A stretch of 51,922 nt of DNA from JASFHF01 sp050123375 (GCA_050123375.1 JASFHF010000010.1:1-51922); one strand, 5' to 3'. Numbered from the stretch's first letter, positions 35,046 through 44,031 are shown. The notes: generated by a model from the sequence alone, not told the origin. A program made the numbers and translations.

Positions 35046-35069
35046 AGTGTCAAGTCTAAACTTGACACT
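35046..35069. repeat. Short family C palindrome / possible terminator
   Basis: AGTGTCAAG, loop TCTAAA, CTTGACACT forms a 9-bp stem followed by CTTTATTTAT. It could terminate transcription of the coiled-coil gene. Nineteen consecutive bases (GTGTCAAGTCTAAACTTGA) are identical to part of the left arm of the element at 24065-24180, so it is probably a minimal copy of that family. Confidence 0.7.
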
Positions 35070-35120
35070 CTTTATTTATCATATTATAAGTTAACATATG
35101 TAGACATATGGAGAACTATA

Positions 35121-35750
35121 ATGTCTAAACCAGCGAAAAAAAGAAAGAATTATCATCATGGTAACTTATATAATGAGCTTTTATTTGAAGCCGCACAAAC
35201 CATTAAAAAAGATGGCTTAGCCAAGCTGAGCTTAAGAAAGCTAGCAAAAAAATGCGGTGTTTCGGTAACTGCCTCATATCGTCACTTTGCAGATAAAAAT
35301 GCTTTGGTAGTTGCAGTTATACAAAGAGGTTATGAATTATTATACAAGCATCTAAATGCCATTCTTGATAAAAAAGCCAATCATAACATAATACCACGCC
35401 TTAAATCATTAGGATATGGTTACATTGAATTTGCACAACAACATCAAAATTTCTTTTATATTATGTATGGCAATCATTTGCTGCCAAAAGATTATACACA
35501 AGAATTAAAAAATATATCTGATAAAGTTCATAATTTGTTAGCAGCTCTTATTAAAGAAGGTATTAAAAACAAAATTCTTAAAAAAGATAATTCGGATTAT
35601 GTTACTTTTTCGATGTGGGCATATTTGCACGGTATTACTTTGCTTATCTTACAAGGCAAAGCAAATAAAATAATTACTAAATCAAACACTAAAAAATTCA
35701 TTAATCATTTAATGCAATTCTTACAAACCGGCATTGGTCAGAAACATTGA
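35121..35750 (+). CDS. TetR/AcrR-family transcriptional regulator
   Basis: A 209-residue one-domain-plus-ligand-domain repressor. The N-terminal helix-turn-helix reads LSLRKLAKKCGVSVTASYRHFADKNALV (split here: LSLRKLAKKCGVSV then TASYRHFADKNALV), typical of TetR DNA-binding domains. The C-terminal helical half is of the WHG type. A GGAG ribosome binding site lies 7 nt upstream. The last 13 bp overlap the 3' end of the convergent phospholipase gene. The regulated target is unknown; the neighbouring envelope-lipid genes are candidates by location only. Confidence 0.92.
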   Translation: MSKPAKKRKNYHHGNLYNELLFEAAQTIKKDGLAKLSLRKLAKKCGVSVTASYRHFADKNALVVAVIQRGYELLYKHLNAILDKKANHNIIPRLKSLGYGYIEFAQQHQNFFYIMYGNHLLPKDYTQELKNISDKVHNLLAALIKEGIKNKILKKDNSDYVTFSMWAYLHGITLLILQGKANKIITKSNTKKFINHLMQFLQTGIGQKH

Positions 35751-36661
35751 TTTTCTAAATCAATATCATTATATGCTAATCCTATTCCAATAGCATTAGT
35801 GCGATGATCAAGTTCTATTAGGCTTTGACCGTATCCCGTGAAATATTGTATATAGCCTTTAATATTGCGTACATGTGGAAGAGGAAAGCTCCAAGTAAAT
35901 TGACCAGAAAGAGGTTTAAAAACCTTGCTCATAGTGTTGTGTGTTTGCACCGCAAAAGTATTGCCGTGTATCCGATATACAGCAGTGAATTTACCATTTC
36001 CAAGATAATATTTAATAGTGTGACGTGTGATATTTACACTAGGGATGCGATAATATTTATCATGCTCCACTAACCAAGGGGTAATCATGAAACTTAAGCG
36101 ATGGAATGAAAATACTACATCAAAATAAAAACGATTCCAAGATCGTTCTAAATTTCCGCCACGTCCATTTGATTGATGCACACCCCCAATATTAATGGAT
36201 TCCAAACGCAATGCGCCAATCAAAGGTCGACTTGCTTTATACGATAGAAAAACTCTCGGTGTGTAATTAGTTTCTCTAAACCAAGCCGAACCAGCATATG
36301 CTTGCCAAAAAGAAAGCTGCGTATAAGCACCATATAAATTTAATGGATAACCAAAAATATTCTTCCAAAAAAGCATTGCCAAGCTGAATTGAAACTTTAC
36401 CTCATGGTGCTGTACTGGTTGATCATCTGGTGTATTACCTCTGTAAATAGCGTAATAGGGTTTAGAAACATAATAAAAAGGCAAAATATAATTTGCTTCA
36501 TAAGGCATAATGGGAAAGAAAAAAGATCTTCCATTTTGCTTTTGTTGTTGCTGATCGTTATTCGTATTTGCTACAGGATTTGTGCTAGCATACGCAATTG
36601 ATAAGCTGCACAAAAAGCCTAGTAACACAGAAAAGATATGTAGTATATGTTTTTTGATCAC
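35738..36661 (-). CDS. pldA: Outer-membrane phospholipase A (OMPLA)
   Basis: OMPLA hydrolyses phospholipids that reach the outer leaflet of the outer membrane. The 307-residue protein has a signal peptide (cleavage near AYA before STNP) and beta-barrel strands with alternating hydrophobic residues. The active site is intact: GGVHQSNGRGG followed by ERSWNR contains the His-x-Ser pair and the downstream Asn of the catalytic triad. EVKFQFSLAMLFWKNI, SFWQAYAGSAWFRETNYTPR and YFTGYGQSLIELDHR also match E. coli PldA. The 3' end overlaps the convergent tetR gene by 13 bp. Confidence 0.94.
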   Translation of the reverse strand: MIKKHILHIFSVLLGFLCSLSIAYASTNPVANTNNDQQQQKQNGRSFFFPIMPYEANYILPFYYVSKPYYAIYRGNTPDDQPVQHHEVKFQFSLAMLFWKNIFGYPLNLYGAYTQLSFWQAYAGSAWFRETNYTPRVFLSYKASRPLIGALRLESINIGGVHQSNGRGGNLERSWNRFYFDVVFSFHRLSFMITPWLVEHDKYYRIPSVNITRHTIKYYLGNGKFTAVYRIHGNTFAVQTHNTMSKVFKPLSGQFTWSFPLPHVRNIKGYIQYFTGYGQSLIELDHRTNAIGIGLAYNDIDLENQCF

Positions 36662-36711
36662 GTGCGCAGTTTAAAACAAATTTTTATTATTTTACAACAT
36701 TTTTCGCTGAT

Positions 36712-38979
36712 TTATAGTCGTTTGTAATTATATACAGCTTCAACTCTCGGAATTTGTAATATATCAAAACCGACGAGAATAAGTTTATTATTTTTTTGCA
36801 GAACATCGTTAAGTTCTTCTACTGGTAAGTTTTGTTTTAATACCGGGGTTGATTTTATTCCTGTTGCTTTTACCATTCGTTGAATTTCTGCCTTTGATGT
36901 CCAATTACCCATTGTTTGTTTAGTATTATTTAGCCAGTTTTGCATGCGAGGGATAAGTTCCATAGCATCCAGGATATTTGTTTTTCGCGGGTAGAATACT
37001 CCAAGTACATTATGAATATAATTATCGATACAATTTTCAGCTTGCGGATCTACCGCATAAAAGCGTATAGAGTTAATGCCTTCAAGATCCATATGAAAAT
37101 CTGCTTTAGTAAAGTTCGATATATTATATTCTTTCTTTTCTATGCCTGGTTTCCATAATTTAATTTGATTTTTTGCCGAGCAATAACCATAATCCCATAA
37201 ATTGCCAATAAAACCAGAGCCGTCTAAAGTTGCATGTTCTGATCCGGGGTAATAACTGAAAGCGCCTTCTGCTTTGATATAAAATTTTTGGAACTTCAAA
37301 CGAATATATTTCTCAATTATAGCTTTTGTTTTTTGCCTGGATTCTTCGGATAATCCTGTCCATAAATATTTGGTCAATGTTTTCATGGATTTTGCAATGT
37401 TAAGATTCCATTCATGCCACTGATCAAGATCCTGATCCCCGGGAATATTATCCAGTAAATTTGAAACTGCGTTTAAAAATGATCCGGCAAGTTTATCCCG
37501 GTATTTTAAAGGAAAATCTTTGAACTTATCATGACCATTCTCATCAACAAATGATTTTACTATTGATGCGCTATTTTGAGTATCTTTTTTTACTAATTTC
37601 CCCTTTTTATTTTTAGGCCCCCAAAGACCTGTGCTAGGATCCTGATTTGCGTAAAACCATGCAAGGATTGCTTTTTTTGTTTCTGATGGCATCTTATACA
37701 AACCATATTTATCAATAACATCGACTTCTTCATAAAATATACTTAACATATCTCTGGCTTGATGAAATGTTGTTTGTGGAAATTTTAATTGTATCCAACC
37801 AACAATAGCAACATCATCCAGATATGACTTCATTTTTTTCGGAGTATTAACCTGGTCAAGATATTTAAGCGGATATTTTAGTTTTAGTTGTTGCCCGGTT
37901 GCCGTTGCCAATTCATCAAGAAGAGGTAAAACATTACTGGTTGGTCCTGTATATTCGCAGAACGGATAGGTGTCATCCATAAATGCACCGGTTTTTGGGT
38001 TTTGCAAAGAAAGATAAAACTCTAATTCTTCTTGCTTATTTTTAAAATCAGGCACTTTGACTAATCCCTTTGTTGTCTTGAGCTGCCTATAATATTGATA
38101 TGTTTTTGTTACTGCTTTTACATGTTGCACATGATCGAGCCAATAAACTGCGCCAAGTAATTTGAATTCAAATTCGCCCATATAGTAATTTTGCTCCTGA
38201 CATTCCTTGTTAAGTTTAAACATCTCAGAAATTAGCGAGTGAAAAAAATTTACAAAATCGGATCCTATGTCCTGAGTGTTCGTAATTGTGATCAATTTTT
38301 TCTTCGATGGCGATACAGTATTGATATCATACAAATACAATAGATTGTCGTTTATTTTTTTTAGGGCATACAATTTAACTAGCTCTCCTGTAGAGTGTTT
38401 ATAAGTAACAAGAACTGAGTAATTAGCTAGTTTTGGATCAAGCCATTGTATCGTGGCTGGAATATAATCTTGCGCAAGGTTAGATAATTTCATCAATCCT
38501 TTCCCTGTTTTGGCAAACAATACTACAGGTAAACCAGCACTGTTTTGGGTTAGCGATAGTGTGAAATCTCCTGATTTGCATGTGCAGTTGACGTCAACTG
38601 TCCAGTACACACCAGAACCATCCAGTTTAATTTTTGATATACCACCTTTACCGCTTTTAATATTAGCGGATGCAACAAACAAGGCCGTTGCATTACCATT
38701 TTTGTCCGTTGCTACAGCTAAGTCATCAATGTTATTGCCTGGCAACCCTTGATCTTTCGTAACAGTTTTCCACGACCAATCCCTTTTGGGAGAACGTATG
38801 CCAATCTTAACCCCTTCGCTAGTTGCCAAATACATGTGATTTCCGTCTGGTGTGACATAACGCGCATAAACTGTAGCGTTGATTCCAAGTGCCTGATTGT
38901 TGATGACTTTTGCATGTGCCGCGCCGCAAAGGAGCGAGAGCAAAGCAAAAAGCAAGAAAGTGATATGATTCTTTTTCAT
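36712..38979 (-). CDS. Large secreted protein: propeller-like N-terminus, alpha/alpha-toroid-like C-terminus
   Basis: No family is recognised for the whole 755-residue protein. A signal peptide is clear (cleavage at AHA before KVINNQ). Residues ~25-240 contain repeated short beta segments of the type MYLATSEGVKIGIRS, ALFVASANIKSGKGGISKIK and LPVVLFAKTGKGLMKL, like the blades of two-component-regulator propellers. Residues ~260-700 are helical and hold two Q-x3-G-x-aromatic motifs, QNPKTGAFMDD (~324) and QDPSTGLWGP (~446), plus GSGFIGNLWDYGYC (~590), a pattern seen in alpha/alpha-toroid proteins such as terpene cyclases and prenyltransferase-like folds. No DXDD catalytic motif was seen. Located behind pldA with a 50-bp gap, same strand. 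Confidence 0.7.
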   Translation of the reverse strand: MKKNHITFLLFALLSLLCGAAHAKVINNQALGINATVYARYVTPDGNHMYLATSEGVKIGIRSPKRDWSWKTVTKDQGLPGNNIDDLAVATDKNGNATALFVASANIKSGKGGISKIKLDGSGVYWTVDVNCTCKSGDFTLSLTQNSAGLPVVLFAKTGKGLMKLSNLAQDYIPATIQWLDPKLANYSVLVTYKHSTGELVKLYALKKINDNLLYLYDINTVSPSKKKLITITNTQDIGSDFVNFFHSLISEMFKLNKECQEQNYYMGEFEFKLLGAVYWLDHVQHVKAVTKTYQYYRQLKTTKGLVKVPDFKNKQEELEFYLSLQNPKTGAFMDDTYPFCEYTGPTSNVLPLLDELATATGQQLKLKYPLKYLDQVNTPKKMKSYLDDVAIVGWIQLKFPQTTFHQARDMLSIFYEEVDVIDKYGLYKMPSETKKAILAWFYANQDPSTGLWGPKNKKGKLVKKDTQNSASIVKSFVDENGHDKFKDFPLKYRDKLAGSFLNAVSNLLDNIPGDQDLDQWHEWNLNIAKSMKTLTKYLWTGLSEESRQKTKAIIEKYIRLKFQKFYIKAEGAFSYYPGSEHATLDGSGFIGNLWDYGYCSAKNQIKLWKPGIEKKEYNISNFTKADFHMDLEGINSIRFYAVDPQAENCIDNYIHNVLGVFYPRKTNILDAMELIPRMQNWLNNTKQTMGNWTSKAEIQRMVKATGIKSTPVLKQNLPVEELNDVLQKNNKLILVGFDILQIPRVEAVYNYKRL

Positions 38980-39146
38980 GTGTTTTTTATCCTAAAATAG
39001 GTCTCTATCAATATTTCCCATATTAACAGGAAACATCACCAATGCGATGCATATGTTTACAACGCAAACATATAATACAGAAAAATGTTAGTGCTGTAAA
39101 CATTTTTTTACCTATCTACCAAAGGGGGCGATTTTTATGAACGTTT

Positions 39147-39425
39147 TTACAAGGTTTCAAACTCCGCATAATCTTCCCAAGATACCTGCTCGCTATCTAT
39201 ATCAGTAACGTTAGCGAGCATTGGGCCTTTCCAAAGCCACTTTACGAATTTTTTAACCGACTCCGATTCACCACAAACCATAATCTCAACTCGTCCATCA
39301 GATAAATTTTTTGCCCAACCGGTAACACCCAATTTTTGCGCTTCCTTTTGCGCAGACGAACGATACCACACTCCTTGCACACGCCCGGTAACATAACAAT
39401 GAATACAAATTTTATTACCCTGCAT
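39147..39425 (-). CDS. acyP: Acylphosphatase
   Basis: A 92-residue enzyme that hydrolyses carboxyl-phosphate bonds of acyl phosphates. The signature GRVQGVWYRSSAQKEA includes the catalytic Arg, and GWAKNLSDGRVEIMV includes the catalytic Asn. The start follows a weak GGAG-like site. The family E palindromic element begins 25 bp upstream of the gene, between it and the PAP2 gene. Confidence 0.94.
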   Translation of the reverse strand: MQGNKICIHCYVTGRVQGVWYRSSAQKEAQKLGVTGWAKNLSDGRVEIMVCGESESVKKFVKWLWKGPMLANVTDIDSEQVSWEDYAEFETL

Positions 39426-39449
39426 ATTTCTCCAAGCGTACTCCGTAGC

Positions 39450-39548
39450 GGGGTCAGGTCTTGAATTTTACACTCTAATTTAAAACTTAAAACCTAATTT
39501 TTTACCTTTATCCACTAAATCAAAGTTTAAAATTCAAGACCTGACCCC
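39450..39548. repeat. Palindromic element, family E, copy 2 (provides a stop codon)
   Basis: Perfect 20-bp arms, GGGGTCAGGTCTTGAATTTT (39450-39469) and its complement (39529-39548), identical to copy 1 at 31948-32046, with the same 99-bp total length and the same flanks. The right arm contains the stop codon of the PAP2 gene (plus-strand TCA, 39534-39536), so the last five or six residues of that protein come from the element. Confidence 0.9.
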
Positions 39549-40358
39549 ATTATTACCTACCCCGATATTCGTCATTTGATAATCATTTAAATGCTTAAAA
39601 TAATTCTTATGCAAAAACCATGCATTACTAATCACAAGTGCGACCAACGTCACCACCAACACTCCCGTTGCAGCAATTTTAACCGGCCGATAACGGCGAT
39701 AAGAAATTATCGTAAATAATACTATCACCCCGCCCAGACAAACACCTGCAATCACATCAGTTAACCAGTGAACCCCTAAATATAAACGCGACAACGCAAT
39801 CGCAACACAAAGAATCGCCACCGCCCAATAAATACATTTACGAACCCTCAAAGACAAATCTTTAGCAAACATGAACGCAAATAAAACATAAAAAACTATA
39901 GATCCCGTAACATGACCGCTTGGAAATGATGAAGTAGTCGGCACATGTAATAATCCAGATGGACGCGGTGAAAAATAGATTAACTTAAATACAAACGTTG
40001 ATCCCAATACACACAACCAACCAACCAACCAATGAATTGCTGCTAACCAATACCGGCACAAAACCAACCAGAATATTAATACCGTAACTACAACCGTTAA
40101 CATTTGGTAATAGCCAAAACTTGTAATTATTACAGCAATTTTATCTAGCGCATTTATATGCAATCCTCTAAAAAAATGATAAACACTTGCATTCAAATAA
40201 GTTAATGGTCCATGCAATATTATATTTACAAAAAGCAATAAAAATAAAAACCCAAGCGCTAACATCACTCCAGCTAATAATAGCTGACTACGGTCACAAG
40301 GATAATCGACACAGCGCAATAAACTACAAAACCAATATTTTAAACGATATTTTTGCAT
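39534..40358 (-). CDS. PAP2-family membrane phosphatase (active-site intact)
   Basis: A 274-residue membrane protein of the type 2 phosphatidic acid phosphatase superfamily, with about six helices. The three-part active site is complete: KLIYFSPRPSG, SFPSGHVTG and SRLYLGVHWLTD, the latter two holding the catalytic histidines. It would dephosphorylate a lipid phosphate (phosphatidate, undecaprenyl diphosphate or similar) at the membrane. It is closely similar along its whole length to the middle domain of the next protein (40461-42515), so the two arose by duplication. The C-terminal NNGVRS is encoded by the palindromic element. Confidence 0.92.
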   Translation of the reverse strand: MQKYRLKYWFCSLLRCVDYPCDRSQLLLAGVMLALGFLFLLLFVNIILHGPLTYLNASVYHFFRGLHINALDKIAVIITSFGYYQMLTVVVTVLIFWLVLCRYWLAAIHWLVGWLCVLGSTFVFKLIYFSPRPSGLLHVPTTSSFPSGHVTGSIVFYVLFAFMFAKDLSLRVRKCIYWAVAILCVAIALSRLYLGVHWLTDVIAGVCLGGVIVLFTIISYRRYRPVKIAATGVLVVTLVALVISNAWFLHKNYFKHLNDYQMTNIGVGNNGVRS

Positions 40359-40362
40359 AATG

Positions 40363-40447
40363 TACCCACTCTACTTCAAGATGCGAAATTTGCAACTGAC
40401 AAATTACTTATTAAATTTCTGTGGCATATTCGCATTTTCAACGAATA
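40363..40447. repeat. Degenerate family F-related inverted repeat
   Basis: Imperfect terminal pairing links ACTTCAAGATGCGAAAT with ATTCGCATTTTCAACGAA. The inner TTATTAAATTTCTGTGG resembles TATTAAGTTTCTGTGG at 32799-32814. It fills the spacer between the PAP2 gene start and the end of the DedA-PAP2-LssY gene. Confidence 0.45.
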
Positions 40448-40460
40448 ACGATATACTCTT

Positions 40461-42515
40461 CTATCGCAAACGTCTGCCAATTAGTAAAAATTTAAATAAC
40501 GCACACTGTCTACCTAATTCTTTGGGTAAACCTTTGCAATCAACAACTTTAGTACGCCATTTGTAATGCGTCAATAATTGAAAAACTCCAGCTTGATCTT
40601 TTTCCGTCGCAAGAACCATTTTGCTTTTATGAAAAAATACAAAATGCTTTGACACCATATAATAACCAACAACTCCAACCCACAATGGCACATTACCAGG
40701 TGTTAATACAACATTTGTTTTCCACAAGCGCATTACAACCGGAAATTTTCCAGCTACAGAATAATTAATCGCACTCATCATAGGAGGCCTATGCTGATAA
40801 AGATCTGCTAATAGTGGTCGCCGTTTTGCAAAATCAGTTTGCTGCAATAAATGCATTACTAAATCAACATAACTACTAACATGAAAATCTTGCCAACCAT
40901 GCGCTGCTAATGTTGCCTCAATATCTTCTAATGATCCAGCCCATTGTAAATTTAATAGCTGTGTCGGGTGACCAAAACGATTTGTACGATACAACGGAAT
41001 AATCGACACCGACTGATTCCACCACTTACGTTCCGAAATAGTATAAACAGGCCAATACCTTTGAAAATTGTGCAAATGGACATTAAAATTTTTATATAAA
41101 TACCATGTATCACTAATTGCAAATGTTATTAATACAACAAGAAACACTCCAATAACAGAAATTTTTATTGGTTTATATCTACGATAAGAAATTATCACGA
41201 AAGAAACTATTGCCCCGCCTAAACAAATGCCAGCCACTACATCAGTTAACCAATTAAGACCTAAATACATACGGGATAATGCTACAGCAATACAAATAGT
41301 CAGCGTTGCACCATAAATATATTTACGCAATTCTTTATGCAGATTTCTAGTAAACATAAAAGCAAACAAAACATAAAAAACTACAGTGCTCGTAATATAT
41401 AAACTTGGAAACGACAAAACAATAGTAGGCGGGTTTAATAACCCAGGCGGCCTTGGCATTATATATATATATTGGAACATAATAACCAATATCGCTACAA
41501 GTACACAAGCAAGCAACCAGTGCATAACCGCCAACCAGTGTCTGCGCAACGCAAGCCAACATACTAAAACTGCTGCAACTATAGCCAATATCCAATAATA
41601 ACCAAAACTCATAACTATTATTGCTATTTTATCCAGATGTGCTGTACGCAGTCCCCTAAACAAATAATAAATTGAATACACCCAATGAACTAACGGAGCA
41701 TGCAACACAACAACAAAAGCAAGCAACAAAAATGAAATTCCAAATAATAACATAACACCAGCAAGAAATAATTGTCCCCGAGAATAAGGATGATCAGCAC
41801 GTCGTAATAAATTACAAATCCAACGTTTCGATGGCTGCTGTAACCATTGCTGCCATTTACGATCTAAAATAATTTCGAAATAATTATGAGTTTTTTGATA
41901 TAGTATTTTTACGATCCAAAATACTAACCAAACAAAAAACAATAATAACAAAATAAAAATAATTAACTCAGCTGCAACATCTGCAGGCATCGTTAAAGAA
42001 ACTGTACCTAAAACCATCCCTGGCAACATATATATTGGCGCCCAACAAACCGCGGTAAGAAAACTAATCGGAAAATAACGCTTTGGCGACATTTTAAGCA
42101 TACCGGCAATTATTGGTACAATTGCACGTACCGGCCCAACAAACCGCCCAACAAAAATACTTTTACCACCATGCTTAAAAAAGAACACCTCTCCTGTAGA
42201 CAAAATTTTTGGATAACGGCTAAACGGCCAATAACAGCGAATTTTATCTTTGAAGTGAAATCCCAACAAATAACTTATACCATCACCAAAAAATGCACCA
42301 CTGATAGCCCAAATAAGCGTGGTCCAAATTGGCAATACCCCCGAACCAATTAACACTCCAACGGCTGTCATAGTTACCGAACCAGGTACAATTGATCCAA
42401 CAATCGCAATCGATTCTGCAAAGGCAATCACGAAAGCAGCCACGCCGCCCCATTGCGCATGTTGATGCAGCCAAACTATGAATAAATGATAGTGAGTATG
42501 CAATGAAAACCTCAA
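40461..42515 (-). CDS. DedA - PAP2 (degenerate) - LssY_C fusion membrane protein
   Basis: Three domains in 684 residues. The DedA/SNARE-associated domain (~10-200) shows VIAFAESIAIVGSIVPGS and FVGRFVGPVRAIVPIIAGM. The PAP2-like domain (~235-455) follows. The LssY C-terminal domain (~480-684) contains WWNQSVSIIPLYRTNRFG. This architecture is known from LssY of Legionella. The PAP2 domain seems inactive: PSGH is PSLY and the second His in SRMYLGLNWLTD is Asn, whereas the neighbouring paralogue keeps both. The start is TTG at 42515 (a TTG at 42503 is also possible). Likely in membrane-lipid handling or flipping; a catalytic role for the PAP2 part is unlikely. Confidence 0.9.
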   Translation of the reverse strand: MRFSLHTHYHLFIVWLHQHAQWGGVAAFVIAFAESIAIVGSIVPGSVTMTAVGVLIGSGVLPIWTTLIWAISGAFFGDGISYLLGFHFKDKIRCYWPFSRYPKILSTGEVFFFKHGGKSIFVGRFVGPVRAIVPIIAGMLKMSPKRYFPISFLTAVCWAPIYMLPGMVLGTVSLTMPADVAAELIIFILLLLFFVWLVFWIVKILYQKTHNYFEIILDRKWQQWLQQPSKRWICNLLRRADHPYSRGQLFLAGVMLLFGISFLLLAFVVVLHAPLVHWVYSIYYLFRGLRTAHLDKIAIIVMSFGYYWILAIVAAVLVCWLALRRHWLAVMHWLLACVLVAILVIMFQYIYIMPRPPGLLNPPTIVLSFPSLYITSTVVFYVLFAFMFTRNLHKELRKYIYGATLTICIAVALSRMYLGLNWLTDVVAGICLGGAIVSFVIISYRRYKPIKISVIGVFLVVLITFAISDTWYLYKNFNVHLHNFQRYWPVYTISERKWWNQSVSIIPLYRTNRFGHPTQLLNLQWAGSLEDIEATLAAHGWQDFHVSSYVDLVMHLLQQTDFAKRRPLLADLYQHRPPMMSAINYSVAGKFPVVMRLWKTNVVLTPGNVPLWVGVVGYYMVSKHFVFFHKSKMVLATEKDQAGVFQLLTHYKWRTKVVDCKGLPKELGRQCALFKFLLIGRRLR

Positions 42516-42576
42516 ATATTTATTTGTTGTATATAATATATATTGACGCAGACGAAAATTTTTTGCAAGGACTGCG

Positions 42577-42852
42577 TCACAAAGTCATTACTACTTTATC
42601 ACAATCATGTAACGCCTGGTAAAGCTTATCTAACTGTTTTTTGGTTTTTGCAGTAAAAGTGATGGTAATAGCAAGATATTTATGATCAGAACTTTCACGA
42701 GCACTAATTGAATTTTCAGCTAAATCTATACGCTGTTTACGAAAAATTGTTAACACATCCAATTCAAATTCCTTATTATTATGACCGATAACTTTTAAGT
42801 TAAACTCGCAAGGAAATTTCAACAATGATGTATCTTGCTTTTTTTTTGGCAT
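42577..42852 (-). CDS. ybeD: YbeD/DUF493 family protein
   Basis: A 91-residue cytoplasmic protein with the DUF493 ferredoxin-like fold pattern: FPCEFNLKVIGHNNKEF, then SSDHKYLAITITFTAKTKKQLDKLYQAL. In E. coli ybeD lies between dacA and lipB, and here it follows dacA and dat on the same strand, though a ~300-bp palindromic element separates it from dat. The molecular role of the family is not established. Confidence 0.9.
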   Translation of the reverse strand: MPKKKQDTSLLKFPCEFNLKVIGHNNKEFELDVLTIFRKQRIDLAENSISARESSDHKYLAITITFTAKTKKQLDKLYQALHDCDKVVMTL

Positions 42853-42871
42853 ATATACCGCTCGCCTTTGA

Positions 42872-43165
42872 AGATGCCGGATTTATACTGCCAGTTTAAA
42901 TTGGAACTCATGATTTTACAACCTGTTTGTTTTTGTAAAATCATGAGTAACCAAGCACACTTATTAGCTTAAAAAAACACCCATCTTGCATGCGCGGTAG
43001 CTGCCACAGAAATAAGCTAAGTGGTAACTACCGCGCATGCTAGATCTGTGTTTTGTTTTAGTTATGCAGATGCGCGGTGACTCGCGATTTTACAAAAACA
43101 AACAGGTTGTAAAATCGCGAGTTCCAATTTAACAGCAGATTATTAATGTTTCTATAAATTCCGCA
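42872..43165. repeat. Large nested palindromic element, family F (full copy)
   Basis: Core 42898-43130 is bounded by AAATTGGAACTC and GAGTTCCAATTT. Each end carries its own hairpin, ACTCATGATTTTACA/TGTAAAATCATGAGT (42906-42948) and ACTCGCGATTTTACA/TGTAAAATCGCGAGT (43080-43122). An inner inverted repeat GCATGCGCGGTAGCTGCCAC / GTGGTAACTACCGCGCATGC lies between. Weaker outer pairing (GAAGATGCCGGATTTATA with TATAAATTCCGCATTTTC) extends it to about 42870-43170. It fills the ybeD-dat gap, which has no other feature. Confidence 0.85.
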
Positions 43166-43179
43166 TTTTCATCAGCAAA

Positions 43180-44031
43180 TTACTGTTCCTTATATTCCCG
43201 ATAAGCAAGTTGCACTTTCTGCCAAACTGGACCAACTTTACCTTTGTTAATTAGTTTTTTATCCAATTTAATAATCGGCATAATATCACGCGCTGCACTA
43301 GTCACCCAAACCTCATCTGCATCAAAAAGCTCCTGCTTAGTAATATTACGCACTTTACAGGAAATTTTAAGCTGCTTAGCCAACTTCAAAATGAGTTCAC
43401 GCGTAATGCCGCCTAACAAGCGCTTTGATTTCGGCGGAGTTATTAATGCATTATCTTTAACCACAAAAAGATTGCTGTTACTACCTTCAATCGCATATCC
43501 ATCATGAATAAAAATTGTCTCCGTAGCATTATTAATTTCTGCTTCCTGACTAGCTAGAACATTAGCTAACAATGCAATAGCTTTAACATTGCAATAGCTC
43601 CAACGAATATCTTTGCGCGTAATTGCAGCATAACCTTTATATAATTCCTGATAACTCGGAAAATGTGCGTCACCAAGCATAACAAACACTGTTGGTTTAA
43701 CACGGCCTTTAGGAAAAATATGGGTGCGTTTTTTATCAGCGCCTCTGGTAATTTGCAAATAAATATACTTATCTTTATTCTCTGCTTTATTACGTTTAAC
43801 TAACTCAATAAAAATATCTTCCCATGTTTTTATGCCAATTTTAATCGGTAATTTAATTGCCTTAAGACTTGCCTGCAAACGTAACAAATGTTCCCTGCTT
43901 GCAAATAATTTGCCATGATGCACTCCAATTATTTCATAAACACCATCACCAAATAAAAAACCACGATCAAGCGGAGAAATACACGCATGTTCTAACGGCA
44001 AATACTCCCCGTTTAAATAAACTATGTCCAT
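43180..44031 (-). CDS. dat: D-amino acid aminotransferase (D-alanine transaminase)
   Basis: A PLP-dependent class IV aminotransferase making D-Glu/D-Ala for peptidoglycan. It opens VYLNGEYLPLEHACISPLDRGF, the usual D-AAT start. The PLP lysine is expected in SYCNVKAIALLANVLA, with ETIFIHDGYAIEGSNSNLF and the C-terminal TPPKSKRLLGGITRELIL also conserved. The length of 283 is normal. A TTGGAG ribosome binding site precedes the ATG, 20 bp after the dacA stop, so the dacA-dat pair forms an operon for cell-wall D-alanine metabolism. Separation from other class IV enzymes (ilvE, pabC) rests on overall resemblance. Confidence 0.92.
   Translation of the reverse strand: MDIVYLNGEYLPLEHACISPLDRGFLFGDGVYEIIGVHHGKLFASREHLLRLQASLKAIKLPIKIGIKTWEDIFIELVKRNKAENKDKYIYLQITRGADKKRTHIFPKGRVKPTVFVMLGDAHFPSYQELYKGYAAITRKDIRWSYCNVKAIALLANVLASQEAEINNATETIFIHDGYAIEGSNSNLFVVKDNALITPPKSKRLLGGITRELILKLAKQLKISCKVRNITKQELFDADEVWVTSAARDIMPIIKLDKKLINKGKVGPVWQKVQLAYREYKEQ

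Noticed and set aside
40461..42515. DedA-PAP2-LssY gene being a frameshifted fusion of two genes
   Set aside because: The DedA-PAP2-LssY order is a known natural architecture and the frame is open throughout with domain linkers intact.
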